A DNA stretch of 64,000 bases from Caenispirillum bisanense. Its GTDB lineage: Bacteria > Pseudomonadota > Alphaproteobacteria > Rhodospirillales > UBA2165. Location of the stretch: assembly GCA_945877815.1 (NCBI GenBank), contig CAMDWJ010000014.1:1-64000 (forward strand), given 5' to 3'. The number at the start of each line of letters is the position of its first letter. Position 1 is the first letter of the stretch. Below are positions 17,638 to 29,843 of the stretch, one piece after another. Both the position numbers and the translations under genes were made by a program. A model generated the notes under the pieces. That model was not told the DNA's origin. It made no database searches and saw only the letters and a program-made list of their open reading frames with translations.

Positions 17638-18769
17638 CGGCGGCGGTGGTCGGTCGGATCAAGATCGCGCCCAGGCGCGGGAGGGCGCCTGGGCGCGATC
17701 GATAGTCATCAGGGAGCCTCGGATGGCGAGCGGAAGGACGTGTTCCGATCGAATCCGCTAGCGGATTTGCTGGTGGGTGGTGAACGCTATCGTCGGTCGC
17801 GGTTGAGCGCGTCTTCCAAAGCGAGAACACGACGCCTCCCGCGATGAGGGACAAGGTCACTCCGAGCGAGATCGCGGGATCGAGTTTGCCGACGATCTGA
17901 TTCCAGAAAATCTTGAGACCGATGAAGACGAGCACGATGGCGAGCGCGTATTTCAAATACTCGAAGCGATGCACCATGGCGGCGAGGGCGAAATACAGCG
18001 CACGCAGGCCGAGGATCGCCATGATATTGGCCGTGAACACGATATAGGTATCGGTCGTGATGGCGAAGATCGCCGGCACCGAGTCGACCGCGAACACGAG
18101 ATCGGCGATGTTGATCACGACGAGCGCGAGGAACAGGGGCGTTGCGAAGCGCTCGAGCTTGCCCGTCTGCGGATCTGGCTTGCGAACAAAGAAGTGCGAA
18201 CCGTGCAATTCGGTCGAGATACGCATGCGCTTGGACAGAAAGCGCACGATCGGATTTTTCGAAACGTCCTGCTCGCTCTCTCCCATGACCAGCATCTTGA
18301 TCCCCGTGACGATCAGGAATGCGCCGAAGAAAAAGAGCACCCACTCGTACTGCTGCACGAGCGCCGCGCCGAGACCGATCATGATGCCGCGCAAGACCAG
18401 CACCGCGAGGATGCCCCACAGCAGCGCCCGGTACTGGTATTTGGCCGGAATGGCGAAATAGCTGAAGATGAGCGAGATGACGAAGACATTGTCGATCGAC
18501 AGGGCCTTCTCGAGGGCATAACCCGTGAAATATTCCATCCCGGAGGTCGGGCCCATCGACCACCACAGCCAGCCGCCGAACGCCGCCGCGATCGCGATGT
18601 AGAACGCGGATAGGATCAAGCTTTCGCCGACGCCGAGTTCCTTGTCCTCCTTGTGCAGAACGCCGAGGTCGAAGGCGAGCAGCGCCCCGACGAGGATGAG
18701 GAATACGAACCAGAGCCAAATCGACTTGCCGAGAAAGTCATTGGTCAGAAATTCAGCGATCTGTTCCAT
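17558..18769 (-). CDS. TerC/Alx-family integral membrane protein (C-terminal tail beyond about 17830 probably non-native)
   Basis: Multiple TM segments with GYALEKALSIDNVFVISLIFSYF and LADLVFAVDSVPAIFAIT-like motifs characteristic of TerC. Confidence 0.88.
   Translation of the reverse strand: MEQIAEFLTNDFLGKSIWLWFVFLILVGALLAFDLGVLHKEDKELGVGESLILSAFYIAIAAAFGGWLWWSMGPTSGMEYFTGYALEKALSIDNVFVISLIFSYFAIPAKYQYRALLWGILAVLVLRGIMIGLGAALVQQYEWVLFFFGAFLIVTGIKMLVMGESEQDVSKNPIVRFLSKRMRISTELHGSHFFVRKPDPQTGKLERFATPLFLALVVINIADLVFAVDSVPAIFAITTDTYIVFTANIMAILGLRALYFALAAMVHRFEYLKYALAIVLVFIGLKIFWNQIVGKLDPAISLGVTLSLIAGGVVFSLWKTRSTATDDSVHHPPANPLADSIGTRPSARHPRLPDDYRSRPGALPRLGAILIRPTTAAGYGPSPTPTPSAPAAPYRAAPRGARR
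17663..17700. terminator. Perfect 16-bp inverted repeat with 6-nt loop (GATCGCGCCCAGGCGC-GGGAGG-GCGCCTGGGCGCGATC); possible terminator or hairpin without a T-tract
   Basis: Arms 17663-17678 and 17685-17700 are exact reverse complements. Confidence 0.7.
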
Positions 18770-18852
18770 GCTTAACCCCTAGTTCTTATACAGTCGGGGG
18801 CGTGGTTCGCGCGTTGCTGGGCGCGCCCCGTTGCGTCCCGTGTTGATATCGC

Positions 18853-19320
18853 TCAATGAGAGAGGAGGACCGGCACCGGTGGATTGGCGACGATGGCTTT
18901 TGTCGCGCCGCCCAAGATGAAGTCGCGCATGCGCGAGTGCCCGTAGGCTCCCATGACGAGGAGATCGATCTCGTGCGCGCTCGCGTAGCCGTCGAGCGCC
19001 TGCCCGATCGTCCGACCGTCGGCGTCTTCCTCATCGATGACGACGTCGATGCCATGACAGGCGAGATGTGCCACCAGTTCCGCGCTTGACCGCCTCGTAT
19101 CGATGGTCTTCTCACGCATGATCGTCACCGCCCGCACTTTTTTGGCGAGTTGAAGGATCGGCAGGGCATCGGCCAGGGCCCGGGCGGCCGGTCGGCTGAA
19201 ATCCCAGGCCACGCCGACGACGTCGAACGACGAGGAGACGCCTCGCTTCGACACCTCGGGATAGACGATCGCCGGTCGTCCGGAGCCGAAGATCACGCTC
19301 TCGGCGATATATCGCTGGAG
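18853..19320 (-). pseudogene. Universal stress protein (UspA-like) C-terminal portion, N-terminally truncated
   Basis: VVGVAWDFSRPAARALADALPIL.. and EIDLLVMGAYGHSRMRDFILGGATKAIVANPPVPVLLSH are UspA-type; upstream of about 19340 the same ORF only reads antisense to an nhaR-like fragment. Confidence 0.7.
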
Positions 19321-19368
19321 GTCCGTCTGCTCGCCGACCGGCCGCTGCCGTCCGAATTGGGGGTGTAA

Positions 19369-22193
<2,825 letters not shown>

Positions 22194-22296
22194 AGGCTGA
22201 CGATTGCTAGCGACGCTGCCTCGGGCCACTGGCACCGGGGCGGCGGGCGCTGTCGGGGTGGACGGGGTGCGCCCCTTGAAATGACGGCTCAAAATA

Positions 22297-22316
22297 CGTA
22301 TCTTACGTAAGATACG
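22297..22316. promoter_or_regulatory. Perfect 20-bp palindrome CGTATCTTACGTAAGATACG, candidate TA operator
   Basis: Self reverse-complementary; lies just 5' of the Phd-like antitoxin ORF. Confidence 0.8.
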
Positions 22317-22333
22317 GAAAAGGATGCCCGCCA

Positions 22334-22584
22334 TGTCGGATAGTGTAACCGCCTCCGAGGTCCAAAAGAACTTCGGCGCCTATCATGATCGTGCGCTCGC
22401 CGAGCCCATTCGCGTCACCAAATATGGGCGCGAAACTGTCTATATCGTGTCGGCGAAGACCTTTCACGAAATGAAGCAGGCTCAACGCGATGTGATTGCC
22501 AGCGCGGAGCTGAGCGACGACGAAATGGCGCTCATCGACGAAGCCGAGATTCCGCCCGCGCAGCGATATCGGCTCGATAAGTAA
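22334..22584 (+). CDS. Phd/YefM-like type II antitoxin
   Basis: VTASEVQKNFGAYHDRALAEPIRVTKYGRETVYIVSAKTFHEMK. Confidence 0.85.
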
Positions 22585-22593
22585 CGCCGCTAC

Positions 22594-23025
22594 ATGGCTC
22601 TGCCCACGCCCGAGCCGGGCCTGGTCATCTCCTATACATATCTCTGGCGCGATCAGGCCCAATCTGGCGCGGAGGAAGGCCGTAAGGCGCGCCCTTGCGC
22701 GATCATCGTCGCCGCAGCCGACGACGACGGCGATATCCGGGTTTACGTCGCACCCATCACGCATGCGCAACCGGACGATCCCCATGCCGTCGAACTGCCG
22801 CCGGCCGTCAAACGCATGCTCGGTCTGGACGACGCGCGCTCCTGGATCGTGACGCGCGAACTGAACCGATTTGTTTGGCCGGGCTTCGATCTTCACCCCA
22901 TCGCGCGCGAGACGCCCGATACCTTCGCGTGGGGCTTTTTGCCGATCGAGATTTTCGACGCGGTGAAGCGCGGGATCGCGGCACATCACAGATCGCGACG
23001 CATGAACATAACGCCGCGCGACTAG
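22594..23025 (+). CDS. PemK-like plasmid-maintenance toxin / growth inhibitor
   Basis: PGLVISYTYLWRDQ..EEGRKARPCAIIVAA..VYVAPITHAQP.. AVELPPAVKRMLGLDDARSWIVTRELNRFVWPGFDL; directly follows the antitoxin. Confidence 0.72.
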   Translation: MALPTPEPGLVISYTYLWRDQAQSGAEEGRKARPCAIIVAAADDDGDIRVYVAPITHAQPDDPHAVELPPAVKRMLGLDDARSWIVTRELNRFVWPGFDLHPIARETPDTFAWGFLPIEIFDAVKRGIAAHHRSRRMNITPRD

Positions 23026-23089
23026 GATAGCCTGCGTGCGCGGCCTCGCGGTCGATGTCTTCGGGGCGGACACCTTCGCGTGCGTACGA

Positions 23090-23518
23090 CTATTCGTCGG
23101 AGGGAGGATCGAGTTTCGCCGTCGCCGTCTCCAGCAACCGTGCGCATCGGATCAACTCGGCGAGCAGGTGCCCGTCGATATCCATCCGGCCTTCGTATTC
23201 CGCAAGGTTACGCTCGTTGTGGGCCTTGAGCAGGATTTGGATGTCGGCAGCGCTCGTGCCGATCGTATGAACGAGAGTCTGAAAAACCGTGATCCGGTTT
23301 TCCGACCGGTATCCGCGATGCCGGAGTGCCGCGAGCGCGAAACGGTGGGCAGCACCATAGGCGAGATCGAAGCGGCTGTCGGGATCGAGACTTTCGTTTC
23401 GCGCATCGACGAGACGTTTGCGGGCGGCATCCAGCATGCCCATGAACTCGCTCCTCGACGCCGGTTCGGTCTTGAGCCGGCCGATCCTCACCAGATTGTC
23501 GAGTTCGGGTTTGCTCAT
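23090..23518 (-). CDS. HEPN-like protein (partner of MNT)
   Basis: Helical protein with MLDAARKRLVDARNESLDPDSRFDLAYGAAHRFALAALRHRGYR; overlaps the MNT gene by 4 bp. Confidence 0.65.
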   Translation of the reverse strand: MSKPELDNLVRIGRLKTEPASRSEFMGMLDAARKRLVDARNESLDPDSRFDLAYGAAHRFALAALRHRGYRSENRITVFQTLVHTIGTSAADIQILLKAHNERNLAEYEGRMDIDGHLLAELIRCARLLETATAKLDPPSDE

Positions 23519-24126
23519 ATCCGCAGATCGTCTTCCGAGCCGAGGATGAAGATTTTCGGCAATGCGCTTATCTTAGCGATGAACGACCCCTTGCGCGCGC
23601 CTTTGCGCCGCCATTCCTCCTCGGACAGAAAGGTCGCGTTGATCTTGCGCCGCAGCGCGTCTTCCGCGTCCTGCAGGGCGGTATAGAGGTCCGAATAGCC
23701 GAAGTCGCTTCCGATTACCATGAGGTCGATGTCGCTGCACGCGGTGTCGGCACCCTTCGCGACCGATCCGTACACGAATGCCGCCTTGATGCCCGAATCC
23801 TTGAAGGGTGCCAGCGCCGTCTTGAGCGGTTCGCTCAATGCTACCGTTTTCAGGACCAGGCTTCGCAACTCGTCGAAAATCGGCGACTCGCGATTGGCCC
23901 GGTAATGCGTCTGATTGCCGATCCGCTCCATCGAAACGAGTCCGCTGCGGCGCAACCGCGACAATTCGCGCTCGACCGCGCCGGTTCCGGATTCGACGAT
24001 CCGCATGATCTCGGATGTATAGAAGCTGCGCTCGGATTGGCCGAAAATGAGCGCGAGCACGCGCTGCTGCACTTTCGAAAACAGGGCGTTGGAGAGGCTG
24101 ACGGTGTCCGTGTCGATCGTACCCAT
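23515..24126 (-). CDS. wHTH-fused minimal nucleotidyltransferase (MNT/NTP_transf_2) antitoxin candidate
   Basis: N-terminal wHTH (SEIMRIVESGTGAVERELSRLRRSGLVSMERIGNQTHYRAN) followed by MNT motif VYGSVAKGADTACSDIDLMVIG; the ORF is open to 24162 but that start lies inside the operator repeats. Confidence 0.8.
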   Translation of the reverse strand: MGTIDTDTVSLSNALFSKVQQRVLALIFGQSERSFYTSEIMRIVESGTGAVERELSRLRRSGLVSMERIGNQTHYRANRESPIFDELRSLVLKTVALSEPLKTALAPFKDSGIKAAFVYGSVAKGADTACSDIDLMVIGSDFGYSDLYTALQDAEDALRRKINATFLSEEEWRRKGARKGSFIAKISALPKIFILGSEDDLRI

Positions 24127-24154
24127 ATTGGGTAGGATAGTACCCATATTGGGT
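24121..24154. promoter_or_regulatory. Two copies of ACCCATATTGGGT, 21 bp apart, candidate operator
   Basis: Copies at 24121-24133 and 24142-24154; each is an inverted repeat ACCCA-TAT-TGGGT. Confidence 0.8.
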
Positions 24155-24159
24155 GAGAT

Positions 24160-24216
24160 CAATAGGGGCGTGCTCGATGTCTTCGGCGCTGGCTTGGCAA
24201 TGTGGGGCTCGGATAC
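24160..24216 (+). pseudogene. Second amidohydrolase C-terminal motif relic
   Basis: GVLDVFGAGLAMWGSDTH; DNA tcgatgtcttcggcgctggcttggcaatgtggggctcggata closely matches 17447-17490. Confidence 0.6.
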
Positions 24217-24273
24217 ACACCGTTGTCAATATGCGGCTACAGACATCGCTCCACCCGCCTCACTTCGTCCTCC

Positions 24274-25902
24274 CTATCCCCCCGGATGCAGCCCCGGCGC
24301 TTCCTGGCCGGTGCTCGCCACATATTCGCTGTAACCGCCGCCATATTGGTGAACACCCTCGGGTGTGAGTTCCAGCACGCGGTTGGAAAGCGCGGCCAGG
24401 AAGTGGCGGTCGTGCGAGACGAACAGCATCGTGCCCTCGAAATCCGCCAGGGCCGCGACCAGCATCTCCTTGGTCGCCATGTCGAGATGGTTGGTCGGCT
24501 CGTCGAGCACCAGGAAGTTGGGCGGATCGTACAGCATCTTGGCCATGACAAGCCGCGCCTTCTCGCCGCCCGATAGCACGCGGCAGGGCTTTTCCACATC
24601 GTCGCCGGAAAAGCCGAAGCAGCCGGCGAGCGTGCGCAGCTGCCCCTGGTTGGCCTGCGGGAATGAGTCTTCGAGGGATTCGAATAAAGTATCGTCGCCG
24701 TCCAGCAAATCCATCGAATGCTGGGCGAAATAGCCCATGCGCACATTGGCACCGACGGCGACGCTGCCCGCATCCGCCGCGATCTCGCCCGCCACCAGTT
24801 TCAGCAGGGTGGATTTCCCGGCCCCGTTGGCGCCCAGCACGCACCAGCGTTCCTTGCGGCGCACCTTGAAATCGAGCCCGGCATAGATCGGCTGGCTGCC
24901 GTAGGATTTGTGCACGCCTTTGAAGTTCGCGACATCGTCGCCCGAGCGCGGCGGGCTGCGGAAGTCGAATGCGACAGCCTGGCGGCGGCGCGGCGGTTCC
25001 ACCCGTTCGATCTTGTCGAGTTTTTTCACGCGACTTTGCACCTGTGCCGCGTGGCTGGCGCGCGCCTTGAAGCGCTCGATGAACTTGATCTCCTTGGCGA
25101 GCATCGCCTGCTGGCGCTCGAATTGCGCCTGGCGTTGCTTCTCGCTCAGTGCGCGCTGCTGCTCATAAAAATCGTAATTGCCGGAATAGGTGGTGAGCGA
25201 GCCGCCGTCGATCTCCACGATCTTGCCGACGATGCGGTTCATGAATTCGCGGTCGTGCGAGGTCATGAGCAACGCGCCGTCGTAGCGTTTGAGGAAGTCC
25301 TCCAGCCAGATCAGGCTTTCGAGATCGAGATGGTTGCTGGGCTCGTCGAGCAGCATGGCGTCGGGCCGCATCAGCAGGATGCGGGCGAGTGCGACGCGCA
25401 TCTTCCAGCCGCCGGACAGCGTGCCAACGTCGCCGTCCATGCGGTCCTGGCTGAAGCTGAGCCCGGCGAGCACCTCGCGCGCGCGGGCCTCCAGCGCATA
25501 GCCGTCCAATTCCTCGAAGCGCTGCTGCACCTCGCCGTAGCGCTCGATGATGGCATCCATATCGTCGGCTTGCGCGGGGTCGACCATCGCGGCTTCGAGC
25601 TTGCTCATTTCGGCGGCGAGCGCGCTCACCGGCCCCACGCCATCCATCACCGCCATCACGGCACTTTGGCCCGACATCTCGCCGACATCCTGGCTGAAAT
25701 AGCCGATCGTCGTGCCGGGATCGACCGACACAATCCCGTCGTCGGGCGGCTCTTCGCCGGTGATCATGCGAAACAGCGTCGTCTTGCCGGCGCCATTGGG
25801 CCCGACGAGGCCGACCTTCTCGCCCTTCTGCAGCCCCATCGAGGCATCGATGAACAGGATCTGGTGGCCGTTCTGCTTAATGATGTTGTCGAGGCGGATC
25901 AT
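24274..25902 (-). CDS. ABC-F family ATPase
   Basis: Two ABC domains: GPNGAGKTTLFR and GANGAGKSTLLK, TLSGGWKMRVALARILL and LSGGEKARLVMAKML; no TM segments. Confidence 0.95.
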   Translation of the reverse strand: MIRLDNIIKQNGHQILFIDASMGLQKGEKVGLVGPNGAGKTTLFRMITGEEPPDDGIVSVDPGTTIGYFSQDVGEMSGQSAVMAVMDGVGPVSALAAEMSKLEAAMVDPAQADDMDAIIERYGEVQQRFEELDGYALEARAREVLAGLSFSQDRMDGDVGTLSGGWKMRVALARILLMRPDAMLLDEPSNHLDLESLIWLEDFLKRYDGALLMTSHDREFMNRIVGKIVEIDGGSLTTYSGNYDFYEQQRALSEKQRQAQFERQQAMLAKEIKFIERFKARASHAAQVQSRVKKLDKIERVEPPRRRQAVAFDFRSPPRSGDDVANFKGVHKSYGSQPIYAGLDFKVRRKERWCVLGANGAGKSTLLKLVAGEIAADAGSVAVGANVRMGYFAQHSMDLLDGDDTLFESLEDSFPQANQGQLRTLAGCFGFSGDDVEKPCRVLSGGEKARLVMAKMLYDPPNFLVLDEPTNHLDMATKEMLVAALADFEGTMLFVSHDRHFLAALSNRVLELTPEGVHQYGGGYSEYVASTGQEAPGLHPGG

Positions 25903-25994
25903 GAGGCACTTACTTTGGCGACGCGAGGTCGCGTTGCGCGTTTATTTCAGGCGAGAATGCGGTGCCGTTGCGTGCAACAGGCCCCGGCCGTCGT

Positions 25995-26327
25995 TCACCC
26001 GGCGGAGAAAATCTCGATGCCCAGCGGCGCACCGCCCGCCACAATCGCAAACAGGCGATCGATGTTCGGATGTGCGCTCGGGCGGTTACGCGCATCGGCA
26101 GTGTACTCAGCGAAGACGGCCAAGCCGTGTTCAGCCGCTCTGACATCTAGCTTGCCGAAAGCTTGCTTGAGGTACTGGTAAACCGCGAGCGAGCCCTGTT
26201 TACCCGGCTGATTCTCGATGCTGGCAACTATACGGCCGGCGCCGTCGATCAGGTCGATGCGTTCCACGCCATCGATGGGAGGCAATTGCCGAAGGTTTTC
26301 TTTGAATACCGCGCCTGCTTGAATCAC
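25995..26327 (-). CDS. Small hypothetical protein
   Basis: 110-aa ORF directly downstream of guaA; no recognisable motif. Confidence 0.5.
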   Translation of the reverse strand: MIQAGAVFKENLRQLPPIDGVERIDLIDGAGRIVASIENQPGKQGSLAVYQYLKQAFGKLDVRAAEHGLAVFAEYTADARNRPSAHPNIDRLFAIVAGGAPLGIEIFSAG

Positions 26328-26331
26328 GGCC

Positions 26332-27900
26332 TTATTCCCACTCGATCGTGCCGGGCGGCTTCGAGGTCACGTCGTAGACGACGCGGTTGATGCCTTTGAC
26401 CTCGTTGACGATACGGTTGGAGACGCGCCCGAGGAATTCCATATCGAAGTGATAGAAGTCCGCCGTCATGCCGTCGGTCGAGGTGACGGCGCGCAAGGCG
26501 CAGACATTGTCGTAGGTGCGCGCATCGCCCATCACGCCGACGGTTTGGACCGGCAGCAGCACGGCGAAGGCCTGCCAGATGGCATCGTAGAGGCCGGCAT
26601 TGCGGATCTCTTCCAAATAAATCGTATCGGCCTTGCGCAGCACCGAGAGTTTCTCCGCCGTGATCGTGCCGGGGATGCGGATCGCGAGGCCGGGTCCTGG
26701 GAAGGGATGACGGCCGACGAAGCTGTGCGGCAATCCCAGTTCCTGTCCGAGCGCGCGAACCTCGTCCTTGAACAATTCGCGCAAGGGTTCGACCAGCTTC
26801 ATGTTCATGCGTTCGGGCAGGCCGCCGACATTGTGGTGCGACTTGATGGTCACACTCGGTCCGCCCGCGAAGGAAACCGATTCGATCACGTCCGGGTACA
26901 GCGTGCCTTGAGCGAGGAAATCCGCGCCGCCGATTTTTTTCGCTTCTTCCTCGAACACGTCAATAAAGGTGGCACCGATGATCTTGCGCTTGCGCTCCGG
27001 GTCGCTGACACCGTCGAGCTTGCCGAGGAACATCGCCGAGGCATCGCGGTGCACCAGTGGAATGTTGTAGTGATTGCGGAACAGGCTCACGACCTCTTCG
27101 GATTCGCCCGCGCGCATCATTCCGGTATCGACGAAGACGCAAGTCAGCTGATCGCCGAGCGCCTCGTGCAATAGAACCGCGACGACCGAGGAATCGACCC
27201 CGCCCGAGAGGCCGCAAATGACGCGGCCCTTGCCCACTTGTTTGCGCGCGGCCGCGATCGCCTGATCCTTGAAGGCGGCCATGGTCCAGGTGCCGGAGCA
27301 GCCGCAGATGTCGCGCGCGAAGGTTGCGAGCAGTTGGCCGCCGTGCGGGGTATGCACGACCTCGGGATGGAACATGACGCCGTAGAAGCGCCGCGCCTCG
27401 TCGGCGACGACCGCGAAGGGGGCGCCTTCGGAATGGGCCACGACACGAAAACCGGGCGGCAGGGCATCGACCCGGTCGCCGTGGCTCATCCACACCTGCT
27501 CGCGCCCGCCGACCGTCCATGGCCCGTCGGATGCACCGCCGAACAGGGTGCAATCAGCGGATATATCGAGCACCGCACGTCCGAATTCGCGATGCTCCGA
27601 GCTTTGCACCCGCCCGCCCAGTTGAGCGACCATCGTTTGTTGGCCGTAGCAGATGCCGAGCACCGGCAGGCCGAGAGTGAAGACCACATCGGGCGCGCGC
27701 GGGGTATCGGTCGACAGCACAGAGGCAGGCCCGCCCGACAGGATGATCCCCTTGGGATTAAAGGCTTTGATGGTCTCGGCGGTGACCTTATTGAAGGGCT
27801 GGATTTCGCTATAGACACCGGCCTCGCGCACGCGCCGCGCGATCAGCTGGGTGACCTGCGATCCGAAGTCGATGATGAGGATTTTTTCGTCGGCGGACAT
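26332..27900 (-). CDS. guaA: GMP synthase (glutamine-hydrolysing)
   Basis: GATase [11 protein letters not shown]-loop [19 protein letters not shown]-terminal [51 protein letters not shown]. Confidence 0.98.
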   Translation of the reverse strand: MSADEKILIIDFGSQVTQLIARRVREAGVYSEIQPFNKVTAETIKAFNPKGIILSGGPASVLSTDTPRAPDVVFTLGLPVLGICYGQQTMVAQLGGRVQSSEHREFGRAVLDISADCTLFGGASDGPWTVGGREQVWMSHGDRVDALPPGFRVVAHSEGAPFAVVADEARRFYGVMFHPEVVHTPHGGQLLATFARDICGCSGTWTMAAFKDQAIAAARKQVGKGRVICGLSGGVDSSVVAVLLHEALGDQLTCVFVDTGMMRAGESEEVVSLFRNHYNIPLVHRDASAMFLGKLDGVSDPERKRKIIGATFIDVFEEEAKKIGGADFLAQGTLYPDVIESVSFAGGPSVTIKSHHNVGGLPERMNMKLVEPLRELFKDEVRALGQELGLPHSFVGRHPFPGPGLAIRIPGTITAEKLSVLRKADTIYLEEIRNAGLYDAIWQAFAVLLPVQTVGVMGDARTYDNVCALRAVTSTDGMTADFYHFDMEFLGRVSNRIVNEVKGINRVVYDVTSKPPGTIEWE

Positions 27901-27951
27901 GGCGGTTTTGTACGTGAGTCCGGCCTCGGAGGAAAGGGGGCGCTTACCCCA

Positions 27952-28494
27952 TCAGTCGACCTTAAGCATGCGGCGCAAGGTGCCGTCCTTATCGACGAAT
28001 GAGCGTTTCAGGGCGGCCGCGACATGCAGGGCGAGGATGGCGACGAAAATATGGCTGGCCCAGCTGTGGATTTCTTCGCTGCCCGAGTGAAGCGGCCCGC
28101 CCTGGCCGAGGAAATTCGGGATCGAAAACAGGCCGAGCACGTTGGCAGGGCTCCGGCCGGTCACAATCTCCACGAAGCCGATGGCGGCGAGGCCGACGAT
28201 CAGGATCAGCAGCGCCCAATGCGCGGTGCGGGCGGCATGGCGCTGCCAGGTCGGGCCGGTCAGCGCGGGCAGGGGGTTGGCGAGACGCCATCCGACGCGC
28301 GCGACGATGGCAAGGATCGTGATCCAACCAATGGCGAGATGGGCTGCCAGCGCCGCACCTTTTTCCGGCCCCCGCGGCAGGACCATGAAATCGTATCCGG
28401 TCCAGATGAGAGTGAGGCCCAGCGCTGCGACGATCCAATGAAGCAGGATCGATCCGTATCCATAGCGCAGTTTGGTATCGGCAATCGTGCTCAT
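27952..28494 (-). CDS. Cytochrome b561-family protein
   Basis: LRYGYGSILLHWIVAALGL, HLAIGWITILAIVARVGWR, SWASHIFVAILALHVAAALKR. Confidence 0.85.
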   Translation of the reverse strand: MSTIADTKLRYGYGSILLHWIVAALGLTLIWTGYDFMVLPRGPEKGAALAAHLAIGWITILAIVARVGWRLANPLPALTGPTWQRHAARTAHWALLILIVGLAAIGFVEIVTGRSPANVLGLFSIPNFLGQGGPLHSGSEEIHSWASHIFVAILALHVAAALKRSFVDKDGTLRRMLKVD

Positions 28495-28503
28495 TTTATT
28501 TTA

Positions 28504-29718
28504 CTATTCCGCAGGTTCGGGTGCCCGCGTGCCAAGCACGACGGAGGCATTCGAGGGCAACATCAGGGCGATGACAAAGACGGCGGCGGCGCACACGGCC
28601 AGGATCGCGAACAGCAGATCGAAGCCCGAGGTGCCATAGACCCAGGCAATCATCGGGATTGCGGTGGCGCTGACCATGAAGCTGACGACATATTTCATGG
28701 CGAAGATGCGCGAGCGCCAGGGCCCGCGCGCCATCCGTCCGACCAGCACGTCGGTGATCGGGATCTGGCCGAAAACCGCGAACATGAAGCCGCCGGCGAC
28801 GATCAGCGCGAGCGAGCCGGTCAATTGCTGCATCGTCCAGAACAAGATCGCCTGAGTCAGCGCCACGATGGCGAACACCGTGCGCGCCGAATGGCGGTCG
28901 ATCAGTGTGCCGACCACAAGCTGGGCGATGGAGGCGATGGCGAGCACGACGAAGGCATACCAGCCCACTTGCGTGGCGGTGGTGGCGAGCCCGTCCAGCC
29001 GCTCGTCGAAAATCTTCGGCAGGGCAAAGGTCGCGGCCTGGAAGATCAAGCCGCCGATGGCGGTCGACAGCAGGATCACGGCATAGACGCGCAACGCCGC
29101 CTCGCGCGACATCTCGGCCCGCGTGTTGACGGCGGCCGGATGCGTCGGGGCGGCGATCTTGGAATCCGACCAGGATTTCGCGATATGCGCCCAATAGGCG
29201 AGCCCGACGGCGACGGCGACAAGGCCCGGAACCGCGAAGGCCCAACGCCAACCCAAGGTGTCGATGAACAATGCGGTGACCAGAGCGGCGCTGGCGACAC
29301 CCAAATTGCCGAACACGCCGTTGACCGCGAGCGCCACGCCGGTCCGTTGGTGCGTTTCCACAACCAGTGCGATGCCGACAGGGTGATAGATCGCGGCGAA
29401 AGCGCCGACGGCCAGCAGGCCGCAGCCGACCTCGAAGGGGGTGTCGGCCAGGGCCGTGAGCGCGGTCGCCCCGCCGATGCCGATGAAGAAGATCACCATC
29501 ATCCCCTTGCGGCTCCACTTGTCGGCGAGCCAGCCGGCCGGGATGGCGCCGAGGCCGAAGGCGATGAAGCCTGGTGTCGCATAGGGGATCAGTTCCGCGT
29601 AGCTCAGCCCCCATTCCGTTGCGAGTACCAGGGCGGCGGCCGTCGCGAAAATGAGAATCGAGAAATGGTCAAAGAAGTGACCGATATTGAGGAAGAAGAA
29701 ATCTGCGCGTTTTTGCAT
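28504..29718 (-). CDS. MFS transporter
   Basis: 404 aa, about 12 TM segments; GLGAIPAGWLADKWSRKGMM-type motif. Confidence 0.9.
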   Translation of the reverse strand: MQKRADFFFLNIGHFFDHFSILIFATAAALVLATEWGLSYAELIPYATPGFIAFGLGAIPAGWLADKWSRKGMMVIFFIGIGGATALTALADTPFEVGCGLLAVGAFAAIYHPVGIALVVETHQRTGVALAVNGVFGNLGVASAALVTALFIDTLGWRWAFAVPGLVAVAVGLAYWAHIAKSWSDSKIAAPTHPAAVNTRAEMSREAALRVYAVILLSTAIGGLIFQAATFALPKIFDERLDGLATTATQVGWYAFVVLAIASIAQLVVGTLIDRHSARTVFAIVALTQAILFWTMQQLTGSLALIVAGGFMFAVFGQIPITDVLVGRMARGPWRSRIFAMKYVVSFMVSATAIPMIAWVYGTSGFDLLFAILAVCAAAVFVIALMLPSNASVVLGTRAPEPAE

Positions 29719-29843
29719 GGCCCGAGGATAACTCGCTGGGCGGCGGCGAATAAAGCATTGCCTCCTGTGGATTTGCCGCGGCCGACCGGCTATAGTCTTG
29801 GAAATTCCCCGGAAATCCGGGACAATTTGGATCGGGAGGACCT

